Under the pieces are notes generated by a model. The model had not been told where the DNA came from, did not search any database, and worked only from the letters and a program-made list of their open reading frames with translations. Positions 1 through 5,772 of a DNA stretch of 5,901 bases are shown piece after piece. Both the position numbers and the translations under genes were made by a program. This stretch comes from an uncultured Planctomycetaceae bacterium. Lineage in GTDB: Bacteria; Planctomycetota; Planctomycetia; Pirellulales; UBA1268. The number at the start of each line of letters is the position of its first letter. The stretch's first letter is position 1. The stretch lies in the NCBI GenBank assembly GCA_903885855.1, contig CAISKG010000525.1:1-5901 (forward strand), read 5' to 3'.

Positions 1-1
1 G

Positions 2-454
2 CCCGCGGGCGCGGCGCCGCGCCCCGCCGGCGGCGCCGGCCAGGCGGAGCGGTGGCTGGAGTCGGCGCGGCGGCAGGCCGGCGACGTCGGCCGCCACCGC
101 ACGACGCGCGTCGAGGTCGACCCGCACAACGGCCGGGCGGTGGTGGAATCGGTCTTCGAGGCGCGGATGCCCGACGGCTCCTGGGAGACGATCTGGCGCG
201 AGTCGTCGTCGGCCGACGCGGCGACCGCCGACGAGGCGACCGTGCAGCGGATCACCGCCGACGAGCGCGTCTCCGGGCTCCTCCAGGCGATCCGGGGGAT
301 CGGGATCGTCGACGAGGGGGCGATCCTCCGGGCGATCCGCGTGGGCGCGGTGACGATGCAGGCGCAGCAGCAGCTCGACGCCGCCTTTCAGGACTTCCGC
401 AGCCGTCACATCCGCCGACTCGACGTCCCGCCGCTGCGCTGGGACCGGCGGTAG
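2..454 (+). CDS. C-terminal part of an unrecognised protein (5' end outside the window)
   Basis: An open frame runs from the window edge to the TAG at 452-454 and gives 150 residues. The first 15 or so are a low-complexity Pro/Ala/Gly stretch, probably a linker. A compact domain follows, with a beta-like section (VEVDPHNGRAVVESVFEA, then WETIWRESS), a mixed acidic helical part, and a conserved-looking end in which AIRVGAVTMQAQQQLD leads to an Arg-rich tail (FRSRHIRRLDVPPLRW). There is no membrane segment in the visible part and no catalytic motif that I recognise. The alternation of charged and hydrophobic residues, and stop placement next to a normal intergenic gap, argue that this frame is real. 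The composition resembles conserved planctomycete hypothetical proteins, but I cannot name a family. It is not obviously linked in function to the next gene, which lies 136 bases downstream on the same strand. Confidence 0.72.
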   Translation, partial: PAGAAPRPAGGAGQAERWLESARRQAGDVGRHRTTRVEVDPHNGRAVVESVFEARMPDGSWETIWRESSSADAATADEATVQRITADERVSGLLQAIRGIGIVDEGAILRAIRVGAVTMQAQQQLDAAFQDFRSRHIRRLDVPPLRWDRR

Positions 455-507
455 CGGCCCGCTCCCCCGGGAATCCGCGGGCGGTCGTCGCGCGCCCGAT
501 CGGGGGG

Positions 508-513
508 TATCCT
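508..513 (+). promoter_or_regulatory. weak -10-like element before the isomerase-like gene
   Basis: TATCCT matches four of six bases of the sigma-70 -10 consensus. It lies in the 136-base gap between the partial gene and the ATG at 591, about 78 bases upstream of that ATG. I see no convincing -35 partner in this GC-rich stretch. The rest of the gap (455-590) holds short GC inverted repeats, none with a T-tract, and nothing else I can support. This is a guess from one hexamer. Confidence 0.2.
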
Positions 514-575
514 GCTGGTGCCGCGAAACGGCCGCGGCGGGGTCCGTGGCCCCGCCGGCCCGCGACACCGACCCC

Positions 576-580
576 GAGGA
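576..580 (+). promoter_or_regulatory. ribosome binding site GAGGA that supports the ATG at 591
   Basis: GAGGA is a good Shine-Dalgarno match, ten bases before the ATG at 591. It matters because that ATG is out of frame with the body of the isomerase-like protein. A correctly placed binding site suggests that 591 is the true start and that the frame is broken just downstream. Confidence 0.5.
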
Positions 581-590
581 TCCTCGCGCC

Positions 591-1551
591 ATGCCGACCC
601 ATCCCGCCCCCCCTCTCCCGCCGTCGCCTGCTGGCATCGGTCTCCGCCGGTGCGGCTGTCGCCGCGCTGCCCGCCGGGGCCGCCGTGGCGGCCGACGCCG
701 CGCCCGAGACGTTCGTCTCGCCGCCGGCCGGGAAGAAGATCCTCCTCTCCTGCAAGCTCGGCATGATCGCCGGCGAATCGGGGGGGAAGGCGCTCTCGCT
801 GGTGGAGCGGCTCACCATGGCGGCCGACGCCGGCTTCGACGGCGTCGACCTCGATCAGGCCGGCGGGATCACCGCCGCCGAGGCCCGGGCCGCCGTGCGC
901 GACAGCGGCGTGTTCGTCCACAACGCCATCAACCACGACCACTGGGGGAAGCGCCTCACGAGCCCCTCCCCCGACGACCGGGCCACCGCCGTCGCGAACC
1001 TCGAGCACTGCCTGCGCGTGGCCCACGCCGCCGGCGGCAGCGGCGTGCTGATCGTCGTCGGCCAGGGGGGGGACGGACCGGAGGCGGAGATCGAGGAACG
1101 GTGTCGCAACGAGATCAGGAAGGTGCTGCCGCTGGCCGCCTCGCTCGGCCAGCCGATCCTCGTCGAGAACGTCTGGAACCGGATGATGTACGACCACGAC
1201 GCGCCCCCCGAGCAGGGGCCGGAGCGGTTCATCGCCTTCGTCGACAGCTTCAAGAGCCCCTGGGTGGGGATGTACTACGACGTCGGCAACCACTGGAAGT
1301 ACGGCCAGCCGAAGGAGTGGATCCGGCAGTTCGGCCACCGCTGCGTGAAGCTCGACATCAAGGGCTTCAGCCGCAAGAACAACGCCTTCGTCGACATCGT
1401 CAGCGCCGACGACGACGTGCCGTGGGGCGAGGTGCGCGAGGCGCTGGCCGAGATCGGCTTCGCCGGCTGGGCGACGGCGGAGGTCGGCGGCGGCGACGTC
1501 GCCCGCCTCACGACCGTCCGCAAGCAGATGGAGCAGGCGCTCTACGGCTGA
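591..1551 (+). CDS. Tat-exported sugar phosphate isomerase/epimerase-like TIM barrel protein, with an apparent one-base frameshift near the start
   Basis: Read with one C removed from the run at 607-613, the gene encodes 319 residues, normal for the xylose-isomerase-like TIM barrel superfamily (AP_endonuc_2, which includes hydroxypyruvate isomerase). The N-terminus has a twin-arginine signal (SRRRLLA, residues 9-15), an Ala-rich hydrophobic stretch and a likely cleavage site near residues 33-36, so the protein should be exported folded. The barrel follows: KILLSCKLGMI (strand 1), GFDGVDLD (strand 2), FVHNAINHDHW (around 110-118), then ILVENVWN with Glu192, GMYYDVGNHW with Asp230 and His234, CVKLDIKG with Asp255, and WATAEVGGG with Glu297. 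Glu192, Asp230 and Glu297 fit three of the usual metal ligands. The fourth, usually His, appears to be Asp255, so activity and substrate are uncertain. It is a single gene, convergent with the propeller gene. Without the correction, the barrel frame has no ATG, GTG or TTG between 454 and 685. A GTG at 685 would give a 288-residue protein without a signal. Confidence 0.82.
607..613 (+). other. C7 homopolymer at an apparent frame break
   Basis: Seven consecutive C bases lie 16 bases after the start of the ATG at 591. The ATG frame reads Met-Pro-Thr-His-Pro-Ala-Pro-Pro and then loses the twin-arginine signal. The barrel frame, one base later, contains the signal and the whole enzyme but has no start codon. 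Six Cs would join them as Met-Pro-Thr-His-Pro-Ala-Pro-Leu-Ser-Arg-Arg-Arg. A sequencing or assembly error in the run is the simplest explanation. A true mutation or slippage is possible. Confidence 0.65.
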
Positions 1552-1574
1552 CCTGCCGGCGACGCCCGCGCCGA

Positions 1575-1593
1575 CCCCGGCTCAGCGCCGGGG
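1575..1593. terminator. GC hairpin between two convergent genes
   Basis: A perfect 7-base stem (CCCCGGC with GCCGGGG) encloses a 5-base loop. It lies 23 bases after the stop of the plus-strand isomerase-like gene. The loop holds the stop codon (1582-1584, read on the minus strand) of the propeller gene. There is no T-tract on either side, so it is not a classic intrinsic terminator. Its position suggests a shared transcript end or a structure that protects both 3' ends. Confidence 0.4.
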
Positions 1594-2781
1594 CGGGCGG
1601 GCGTTCACGTAGAGCTTCACGTTGTGGGTGGCGCGGCCGACGGCGACGATGTCGGGGTTGCCGTCGCCGGTGAGGTCGGCGGCGACGAGGTCCTCGACCG
1701 CCACGCCGCCGGCGTCGATCACCTCGCGCGTCCACGCCGAGCCGTCGGCGTTCGCCCGGTAGACGGCGAGCGTCGGGCCGTGCCCCTCGACGGCCGAGGC
1801 GTCGCTCGACCCGAAGACGATCTCGTCGCCGCCGTCGCCGTCGAGGTCGACCGCGGCCAGGGCGTGGCCGCGCACGTAACCCGTGTCGATCACCGTCCGC
1901 CGCCAGGGGGCGGCGGGGCCGTCGGCGGAGGGATGGTAGACGGCCACCGCCGTGCCGTGCATCGGCTCGACGGTGACGATGAACTCGCGGCCGCTCGCGA
2001 GCGACCCGGCCTTGATCTCCCCCGAGCCGTCCGAGTTGGGCGCGCTGCCGGGCATCCCAGCGGCGAGCGTCGCCTTCGCGAAGCCGTCGGCACGCTTGCG
2101 GAGCAGATGGACTCCCTCGCGGCTGGCGGTGAGGGTGTCGATCCGGCCGTCGCCGTCGACGTCGGCGTGGGCGTGGTTGTGCATCCGGTTCAAGGTGCCG
2201 TCGAGGACCGTCGCCGGCCAGCGGTCGCGGACCGGGTCGGTGGGGATCGCGTAGGCGGTGAGGGCGACTCCCGGCGCGCCGTCGGGCGCGACCAGCGGCG
2301 AGACGACCAGTTGCGCCGTGCCGGTGCCGAGGACGTCGGCGAAGCGCATGCGGTGGGTGGAATGGAGCGGCCCGAGGTCGTGGACCCGCCAGGGGTCGTC
2401 GAGGGAGGCGCCGCGCGAGAGCCAGTGCACGCTGCCGGTCTTCGGCCAGGAGGCGCCCAGCGCGAAATCGACCTTCCCGTCGCCGTCGATGTCGTGGGGG
2501 GCGATGCAGACGTTGTCGCGGGGCGTTTGGTCGCGGATCACCGTCCGCTTCCGCCACTCCCCTTCGGCGCTTCCGGGGTTCGCGTACCACAGGACCGCGT
2601 TCTCGGTGACGACGACGATGTCGTCCCGGCCGTCGCCGTCGACGTCGGCGAGGGTGACGGCGTAGCAGATCTCGCCCGGATGCGGGTCGACGACGCGCGG
2701 CGCGAAGGGGAGCGGCTCGGCGGCGGCCCCTCCGGCGGCGAGGAGGGCCGCGGCGGCCGCGGCGAGGTGGAGGCGGGGCAT
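1582..2781 (-). CDS. exported FG-GAP/VCBS repeat beta-propeller protein
   Basis: A 399-residue protein with a Sec-type signal peptide (residues 1-21, Ala/Leu-rich, ending Ala-Ala-Ala before Glu22). The remainder fits a seven-bladed propeller. Calcium-loop motifs of the DxDGDGxxD kind appear at residues 46-54, 97-105, 207-215, 312-320 and 369-377 (the last reads DLTGDGNPD). Degenerate counterparts lie near 149-157 (DVLGTGTAQ) and 256-267. Such loops bind calcium in related propellers. The C-terminal half (RGHALAAVDLDGDG, then AADLTGDGNPDIVAVG and HNVKLYVN) resembles planctomycete VCBS proteins related to the propeller part of fungal aldos-2-ulose dehydratase; this is from memory and tentative. 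No catalytic residues can be assigned. The ATG at 2781 overlaps the stop of the upstream DUF1501 gene by one base (TGATG), with no strong binding site of its own, so translation is probably coupled. The open frame continues upstream of 2781, but that part is the DUF1501 genes read out of frame. It is the last gene of the minus-strand operon. Confidence 0.9.
   Translation of the reverse strand: MPRLHLAAAAAALLAAGGAAAEPLPFAPRVVDPHPGEICYAVTLADVDGDGRDDIVVVTENAVLWYANPGSAEGEWRKRTVIRDQTPRDNVCIAPHDIDGDGKVDFALGASWPKTGSVHWLSRGASLDDPWRVHDLGPLHSTHRMRFADVLGTGTAQLVVSPLVAPDGAPGVALTAYAIPTDPVRDRWPATVLDGTLNRMHNHAHADVDGDGRIDTLTASREGVHLLRKRADGFAKATLAAGMPGSAPNSDGSGEIKAGSLASGREFIVTVEPMHGTAVAVYHPSADGPAAPWRRTVIDTGYVRGHALAAVDLDGDGGDEIVFGSSDASAVEGHGPTLAVYRANADGSAWTREVIDAGGVAVEDLVAADLTGDGNPDIVAVGRATHNVKLYVNARPPRR
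2143..2167. repeat. 25-base direct repeat, copy 1
   Basis: Identical to 2626-2650. Both copies encode the ADVDGDGR part of a calcium-loop motif in the propeller protein (this copy around residues 206-213). The identity reflects repeated protein motifs and strong GC codon preference, and perhaps blade duplication. It is not a mobile or regulatory repeat. Confidence 0.7.
2626..2650. repeat. 25-base direct repeat, copy 2
   Basis: Identical to 2143-2167. It encodes the first calcium-loop motif of the propeller protein (around residues 45-52). Two such loops identical at every codon mark a possible recombination point between blade 1 and blade 4. Confidence 0.7.
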
Positions 2782-4118
2782 CAGGCCAGCTCGGGCAGCG
2801 GGGCGTGGTGGTCGGTGAGGTACTGCGGGCGGCCGGAGAGGTCGGGGACGGTCGTGAGGTGGTCGATGCCCAGGCAGTGGTAGAGCGTGGCGTGCACCTC
2901 CTCGAAGCGCACCGGCCGGTCCTTGACCTCGGCGGCGATCCGGTCGGTCGAGCCGATCACCTGCCCGGTCCGCAGGCCGCCGCCGGCCACGAGCGCGCAG
3001 GAGACGTTGGGCCAGTGGTCCCTCCCGGCGTCCTTGTTGATCTTCGGCGTGCGTCCGAACTCCCCCCACACCACCACCGCCACGTCGTCGGCGAGGCCGC
3101 GCTGGTGGAGATCGGCCACGAGCGCCGACACGCCCTGGTCGAGCTGGGGGATGTTCTCGCGGCAGAGGGCGAAGTTGTTGCCGTGGTAGTCCCAGAAGCT
3201 GTAGCTGATCGTCACGCAGCGCACCCCCGCCTCGACGAGGCGCCGGGCGGCGAGGAACTGCTGCATGAGGCGCGGCGCGCCGTCCCCCTGGTGCTTCTCG
3301 GTGCCGTAGCCGTAGGCATCGCGCACCGCCTGGGGCTCCTTCGAGACGTCGAGCGCGTCGGCCAGAGCGCTCGACGTGAGGACACCGAGCGCCTGGCGGC
3401 GGAAGGCGTCCATCCCCTCCATCATCCCGCTGGAGTCGGCCTGGCGGTTGAAGGAGTCGAGCGCCCGCACCAGCGCCCCGCGGTCGCCGAGCCGGTCGAG
3501 CGTGAGGCCGGAGAGGACGAGCTCCTCGCGGGCGTCGCCGTTGGGTTGGAAGGGGGTGCAGGAGGGGCCGAGGAAGCCCGGCTTGCCGGAGTTGTAGGGG
3601 CGGTGCTGCATCCGCGGCGAGAGCCCGACGTAGGGGGGCGCGGCCGGATGCGCGGGGCCCTGGAGCCGGGCCACCACCGATCCGAACTCCGGCCAGCCGC
3701 CGGGGGGCTGGCGCTGGTGGCTGCGGCCGGTGAGGCACTGGAAGGAGTAGTGGTCGCCGGTGGCGCCCACGATCGAGCGGATGACGGCGAACTTGTCCAT
3801 CATCGAGGCGATCCGCGGCATGAGCTCGCAGACCTCGATCCCCGGGACGTTGGTGGCGATCGGTGCGAACTCCCCGCGCACCTCGGCGGGGGCCTGCGGC
3901 TTGAGGTCGACCATGTCCTGGTGGGGCGGCCCGCCGGGGAGGTAGATCATGATCACCGACTTGTGCCGCCTGCCCGCGGCGGGCTCGCCGGCCCGGAGCA
4001 GGTCGGCCAGCGACAGCCCCGCCACGCCCAGCGGGGCGAGGGTGCCGATGCGCAGGAACTGCCGGCGCGAGGCGCGGTCGCAGAAGCCGCCGAGCGGACG
4101 GCCGGGGATGGTGAGCAT
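2781..4118 (-). CDS. DUF1501 family protein, Tat-exported (second of a tandem pair)
   Basis: A complete 445-residue protein of the usual length for DUF1501 (PF07394), an alkaline-phosphatase-fold family common in planctomycetes. A close match to the twin-arginine consensus (SRRQFLR, residues 17-23) precedes a hydrophobic stretch, so export through Tat is expected. The first domain strand is SVIMIYLPGGPPHQDMVDLK (54-73), with a putative active-site or metal-binding pattern of His66, Asp68 and Asp71. The family's C-terminal hallmark lies at about 351-370: WGEFGRTPKINKD, then GRDHWP with Asp367 and His368. The end (RPQYLTDHHAPLPELA) nearly matches that of the upstream paralogue. The start is fixed by the MLTIP opening shared with that paralogue and by a GAGGA site nine bases upstream. 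It lies 33 bases after the upstream gene and overlaps the downstream propeller gene by one base. The reaction and substrate are unknown. Its role in polysaccharide or sulfate-ester breakdown is a family-level guess. Confidence 0.93.
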   Translation of the reverse strand: MLTIPGRPLGGFCDRASRRQFLRIGTLAPLGVAGLSLADLLRAGEPAAGRRHKSVIMIYLPGGPPHQDMVDLKPQAPAEVRGEFAPIATNVPGIEVCELMPRIASMMDKFAVIRSIVGATGDHYSFQCLTGRSHQRQPPGGWPEFGSVVARLQGPAHPAAPPYVGLSPRMQHRPYNSGKPGFLGPSCTPFQPNGDAREELVLSGLTLDRLGDRGALVRALDSFNRQADSSGMMEGMDAFRRQALGVLTSSALADALDVSKEPQAVRDAYGYGTEKHQGDGAPRLMQQFLAARRLVEAGVRCVTISYSFWDYHGNNFALCRENIPQLDQGVSALVADLHQRGLADDVAVVVWGEFGRTPKINKDAGRDHWPNVSCALVAGGGLRTGQVIGSTDRIAAEVKDRPVRFEEVHATLYHCLGIDHLTTVPDLSGRPQYLTDHHAPLPELA

Positions 4119-4121
4119 GGG
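4103..4121. repeat. 19-base direct repeat at the start of DUF1501 gene 2
   Basis: Identical to 5483-5501. It covers the start codon, the codons for the shared MLTIP opening, and three bases before the ATG. It is most simply a relic of the tandem duplication that made the two DUF1501 genes, or strong constraint on the start region. Confidence 0.65.
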
Positions 4122-4127
4122 GCGGGG

Positions 4128-4132
4128 TCCTC
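4128..4132 (-). promoter_or_regulatory. ribosome binding site GAGGA of DUF1501 gene 2
   Basis: On the minus strand GAGGA stands nine bases before the ATG at 4118, inside the 33-base gap after the upstream gene. It gives this second gene of the operon its own initiation signal and supports the chosen start. Confidence 0.6.
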
Positions 4133-4151
4133 GGAGGCGGTCCGGCGGCCT

Positions 4152-5498
4152 TCAGGCGAGCTCGGGGAGGGGGGCGGCGGCGTCGAGCAGGTACTGCGGC
4201 CGGCCGGAGTGGTCGCGGAGCGACGCCTCGGCCGGATCGACGCCCAGGTGGCGGTAGAGCGTGGCGAGTACCTCGGCGAAGTGCACCGGGCGGTCGGCGA
4301 TCTCGCCGCCGAGGCGGTCGGTGGCGCCGATCACCTGCCCGGTGCGGAATCCGCCCCCGGCCAGCAGCGCACCGCCGACCTGCGGCCAGTGGTCGCGCCC
4401 GGCGTCCTTGTTGATCTGCGGCGTGCGCCCGAATTCGCCCCAGGCGCACACCGCCACGTCGCGGTCGAGGCCGCGCGCGTGGAGATCCTCGATCAGTGCC
4501 GAGAGTCCCTGGTCGAAGAGGGGCAGGTGCGTGTCGCGCATGCCGTTGAAGTTGTCGGAGTGGAAGTCCCAGCGGCCGAAGTTGAGCGTCACCACGCGGG
4601 CCCCGGCCTCGACCAGCCGGCGCGCCACGAGGAAGTGCTCGAGGTTCCGCGGGGCCCCGTCGCCGAAGCGCGCCGGATCCCCCTTGCCGTAGCGCTCGCG
4701 GACGGCCGCAGGCTCCTCCGAGACGTCGAGCGCCCGGGCGAGGCGCGCGCTGGTGAGGATGTCGAAGGCTCCCTGGGTGAGCGCGTCCATCCCCTCCAGC
4801 GCCCGGCTGGCGTCGATGTCGCGGCGCAGCCGGTCGACCCCGGCCAGGAGGCGGCGCCGGTCGTCGAGGCGGGCCGGCGTGAGACGCTCCAGGACGATGT
4901 CGGTGCTCGCGGTGCCGTTGGGGCGGAAGGCGGCGTGCGAGACGCCGAGAAAGCCGGGCAGCCCGGGCGAGCCGTAGGGGGGATGCCCGGCGTCCGGGGA
5001 GAGGCCCACGAAGGCGGGCACGGCCGGATCGACGGGGCCGAGGAGCCGCGAGGCCACCGCGCCGATGCTCGGCCAGCCGCCGGGGGGCTGGTTGCGCACG
5101 GTACGGCCGGTGTAGCAGATGAAGGAATCGTGGTTGCCGTCGGGGGAGCCGTGGACGCTCCGCAGCGGCACGCACTTGTCCATGATCCGCGCCAGGCGCG
5201 GCATGTGCTCGCAGATCCGGATCCCGGGAACGTTGGTCGCGATCGGGCGGAACTCCCCGCGGATCTCGGCCGGGGCGTCCATCTTCAGGTCGTACATGTC
5301 CTGGTGGCCGGGGGCCCCGCACATGTAGATCATGATCACGGCGGTGTGCCCGCGCCGGCCGGCGGCCTGATCGGCGGCGAGGATCCGGGGCAGCGACAGC
5401 CCCCCCACCGAGAGCGTGCCGACCCGCAGCAGGTCGCGCCGGCGGAGGCCGTCGCAGAAGCGCGGGCCGGAGGCGCCGGGGGCGGGGATGGTGAGCAT
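4152..5498 (-). CDS. DUF1501 family protein, Tat-exported (first of a tandem pair)
   Basis: A complete 448-residue DUF1501 (PF07394) protein, head of the minus-strand operon. The twin-arginine motif is RRRDLLR (19-25), followed by a Gly/Leu-rich hydrophobic segment and AADQ near 41-44. The first core strand TAVIMIYMCGAPGHQDMYDL (52-71) carries His65, Asp67 and Asp70 in the same arrangement as the paralogue. The block RGEFRPIATNVPGI, then the exposed loop DGNHDSFICYTGR and QPPGGWPSIG, are also shared. The C-terminal hallmark is at 353-372 (WGEFGRTPQINKD, GRDHWP, with Asp369 and His370). By eye it matches the downstream paralogue at roughly half of all positions across the full length, so the two probably arose by an old tandem duplication. 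The ATG at 5498 is chosen because of the MLTIP opening, an AGGG eight bases upstream and the signal position. The longer open frame upstream, to 5840, crosses the divergent promoter region and lacks DUF1501 character. Substrate unknown; probably a hydrolase-fold envelope protein. Confidence 0.93.
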   Translation of the reverse strand: MLTIPAPGASGPRFCDGLRRRDLLRVGTLSVGGLSLPRILAADQAAGRRGHTAVIMIYMCGAPGHQDMYDLKMDAPAEIRGEFRPIATNVPGIRICEHMPRLARIMDKCVPLRSVHGSPDGNHDSFICYTGRTVRNQPPGGWPSIGAVASRLLGPVDPAVPAFVGLSPDAGHPPYGSPGLPGFLGVSHAAFRPNGTASTDIVLERLTPARLDDRRRLLAGVDRLRRDIDASRALEGMDALTQGAFDILTSARLARALDVSEEPAAVRERYGKGDPARFGDGAPRNLEHFLVARRLVEAGARVVTLNFGRWDFHSDNFNGMRDTHLPLFDQGLSALIEDLHARGLDRDVAVCAWGEFGRTPQINKDAGRDHWPQVGGALLAGGGFRTGQVIGATDRLGGEIADRPVHFAEVLATLYRHLGVDPAEASLRDHSGRPQYLLDAAAPLPELA

Positions 5499-5501
5499 GG
5501 G
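5483..5501. repeat. 19-base direct repeat at the start of DUF1501 gene 1
   Basis: Identical to 4103-4121, again spanning the start codon and MLTIP opening of the gene. The two copies lie exactly 1380 bases apart, one gene length plus the short gap, as expected for tandem paralogues. Confidence 0.65.
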
Positions 5502-5530
5502 TGGGACCCTGGCGGCGGAAAACCGCTCCA

Positions 5531-5536
5531 AATCTA
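5531..5536 (-). promoter_or_regulatory. candidate -10 element for the minus-strand operon
   Basis: On the minus strand this reads TAGATT within GCGGTAGATTTGG, about 32 bases before the ATG at 5498, in the most AT-rich patch of the divergent gap. The -35 position (17-18 bases upstream) holds only a poor match, TTCGTT. The GGTAGA core also occurs at the candidate promoter of the divergent gene. Without transcript data it remains tentative. Confidence 0.3.
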
Positions 5537-5679
5537 CCGCACGCGAACCCCGGGAACGAACGCCGTCGCGGCGGCGGATGGCCCCGCTGGCGGGCTCCGG
5601 CGGCCGAAACGTGACAGACTCCCCCGATTTACCATCGACCACCGGGGTGCGGCGGCTTTCGCCGTGGTGCCCTTCGCTT

Positions 5680-5701
5680 CCCCGGAGAACACTACCCGGG
5701 G
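5680..5701. promoter_or_regulatory. small inverted repeat in the divergent intergenic region
   Basis: CCCCGG and CCGGGG form a 6-base stem around a 10-base loop (AGAACACTAC), 15 bases upstream of the candidate -35 of the plus-strand gene. It could be an operator or the end of an upstream leader, but short GC inverted repeats are frequent by chance at this base composition. The rest of 5499-5772 shows no gene that I can support. Confidence 0.2.
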
Positions 5702-5716
5702 GCGCAGAGCCCAGGA

Positions 5717-5743
5717 TTGCCAGCGGTCCGGGCCGGGTAGAAT
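5717..5743 (+). promoter_or_regulatory. candidate sigma-70-like promoter of the third DUF1501 gene
   Basis: TTGCCA (5717-5722) and TAGAAT (5738-5743) each differ from the bacterial consensus at one base. The spacer is 15 bases, shorter than the optimal 17. Transcription would begin near 5750 and leave a leader of roughly 23 bases before the ATG at 5773, which contains the ribosome binding site. This is the best promoter-like pair in the window. Confidence 0.42.
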
Positions 5744-5756
5744 CCGATGATGCCTC

Positions 5757-5763
5757 AGGGAGA
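5757..5763 (+). promoter_or_regulatory. ribosome binding site AGGGAGA of the third DUF1501 gene
   Basis: AGGGAGA lies nine bases before the ATG at 5773 and selects it over the two ATGs at 5747 and 5750, which are in another frame. Confidence 0.55.
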
Positions 5764-5772
5764 CCTCTCGCC

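Noticed and set aside
52..590. Long N-terminal extension of the isomerase-like gene from a GTG at 52
   Set aside because: It overlaps the partial upstream gene in another frame, is low-complexity Arg/Pro/Gly, and would place the twin-arginine signal deep inside the protein.
406..1338. Minus-strand frame of 310 codons across the isomerase-like gene
   Set aside because: It is a shadow of the TIM barrel coding region, with no ribosome binding site and no domain-like sequence.
1508..2590. Minus-strand frame of 360 codons within the propeller gene
   Set aside because: It is out of frame with the signal-bearing propeller protein and is almost entirely Arg, Pro, Ala and Gly.
1620..2660. Recurrent GTCGCCGTCGA-like strings that could suggest a repeat array
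   Set aside because: They encode the recurring Asp-Gly-Asp-Gly calcium loops. Spacing is irregular and follows the protein blades, so this is not a CRISPR or tandem DNA array.
1582..5322. A 1246-residue minus-strand frame that might be a giant fusion ending in the propeller
   Set aside because: Only the last 399 residues, from 2781, look like protein. The upstream part is the two DUF1501 genes read out of frame and is Arg/Pro/Ala-rich without domains. The signal peptide at 2781 confirms a separate start.
2805..5750. Open frame of 981 codons on the plus strand, opposite the DUF1501 genes
   Set aside because: It is antisense to two clear family genes. Its translation is dominated by Val, Gly, Ala, Arg, Glu and His repeats with no domain, as expected where GC-rich codons leave few stops on the opposite strand.
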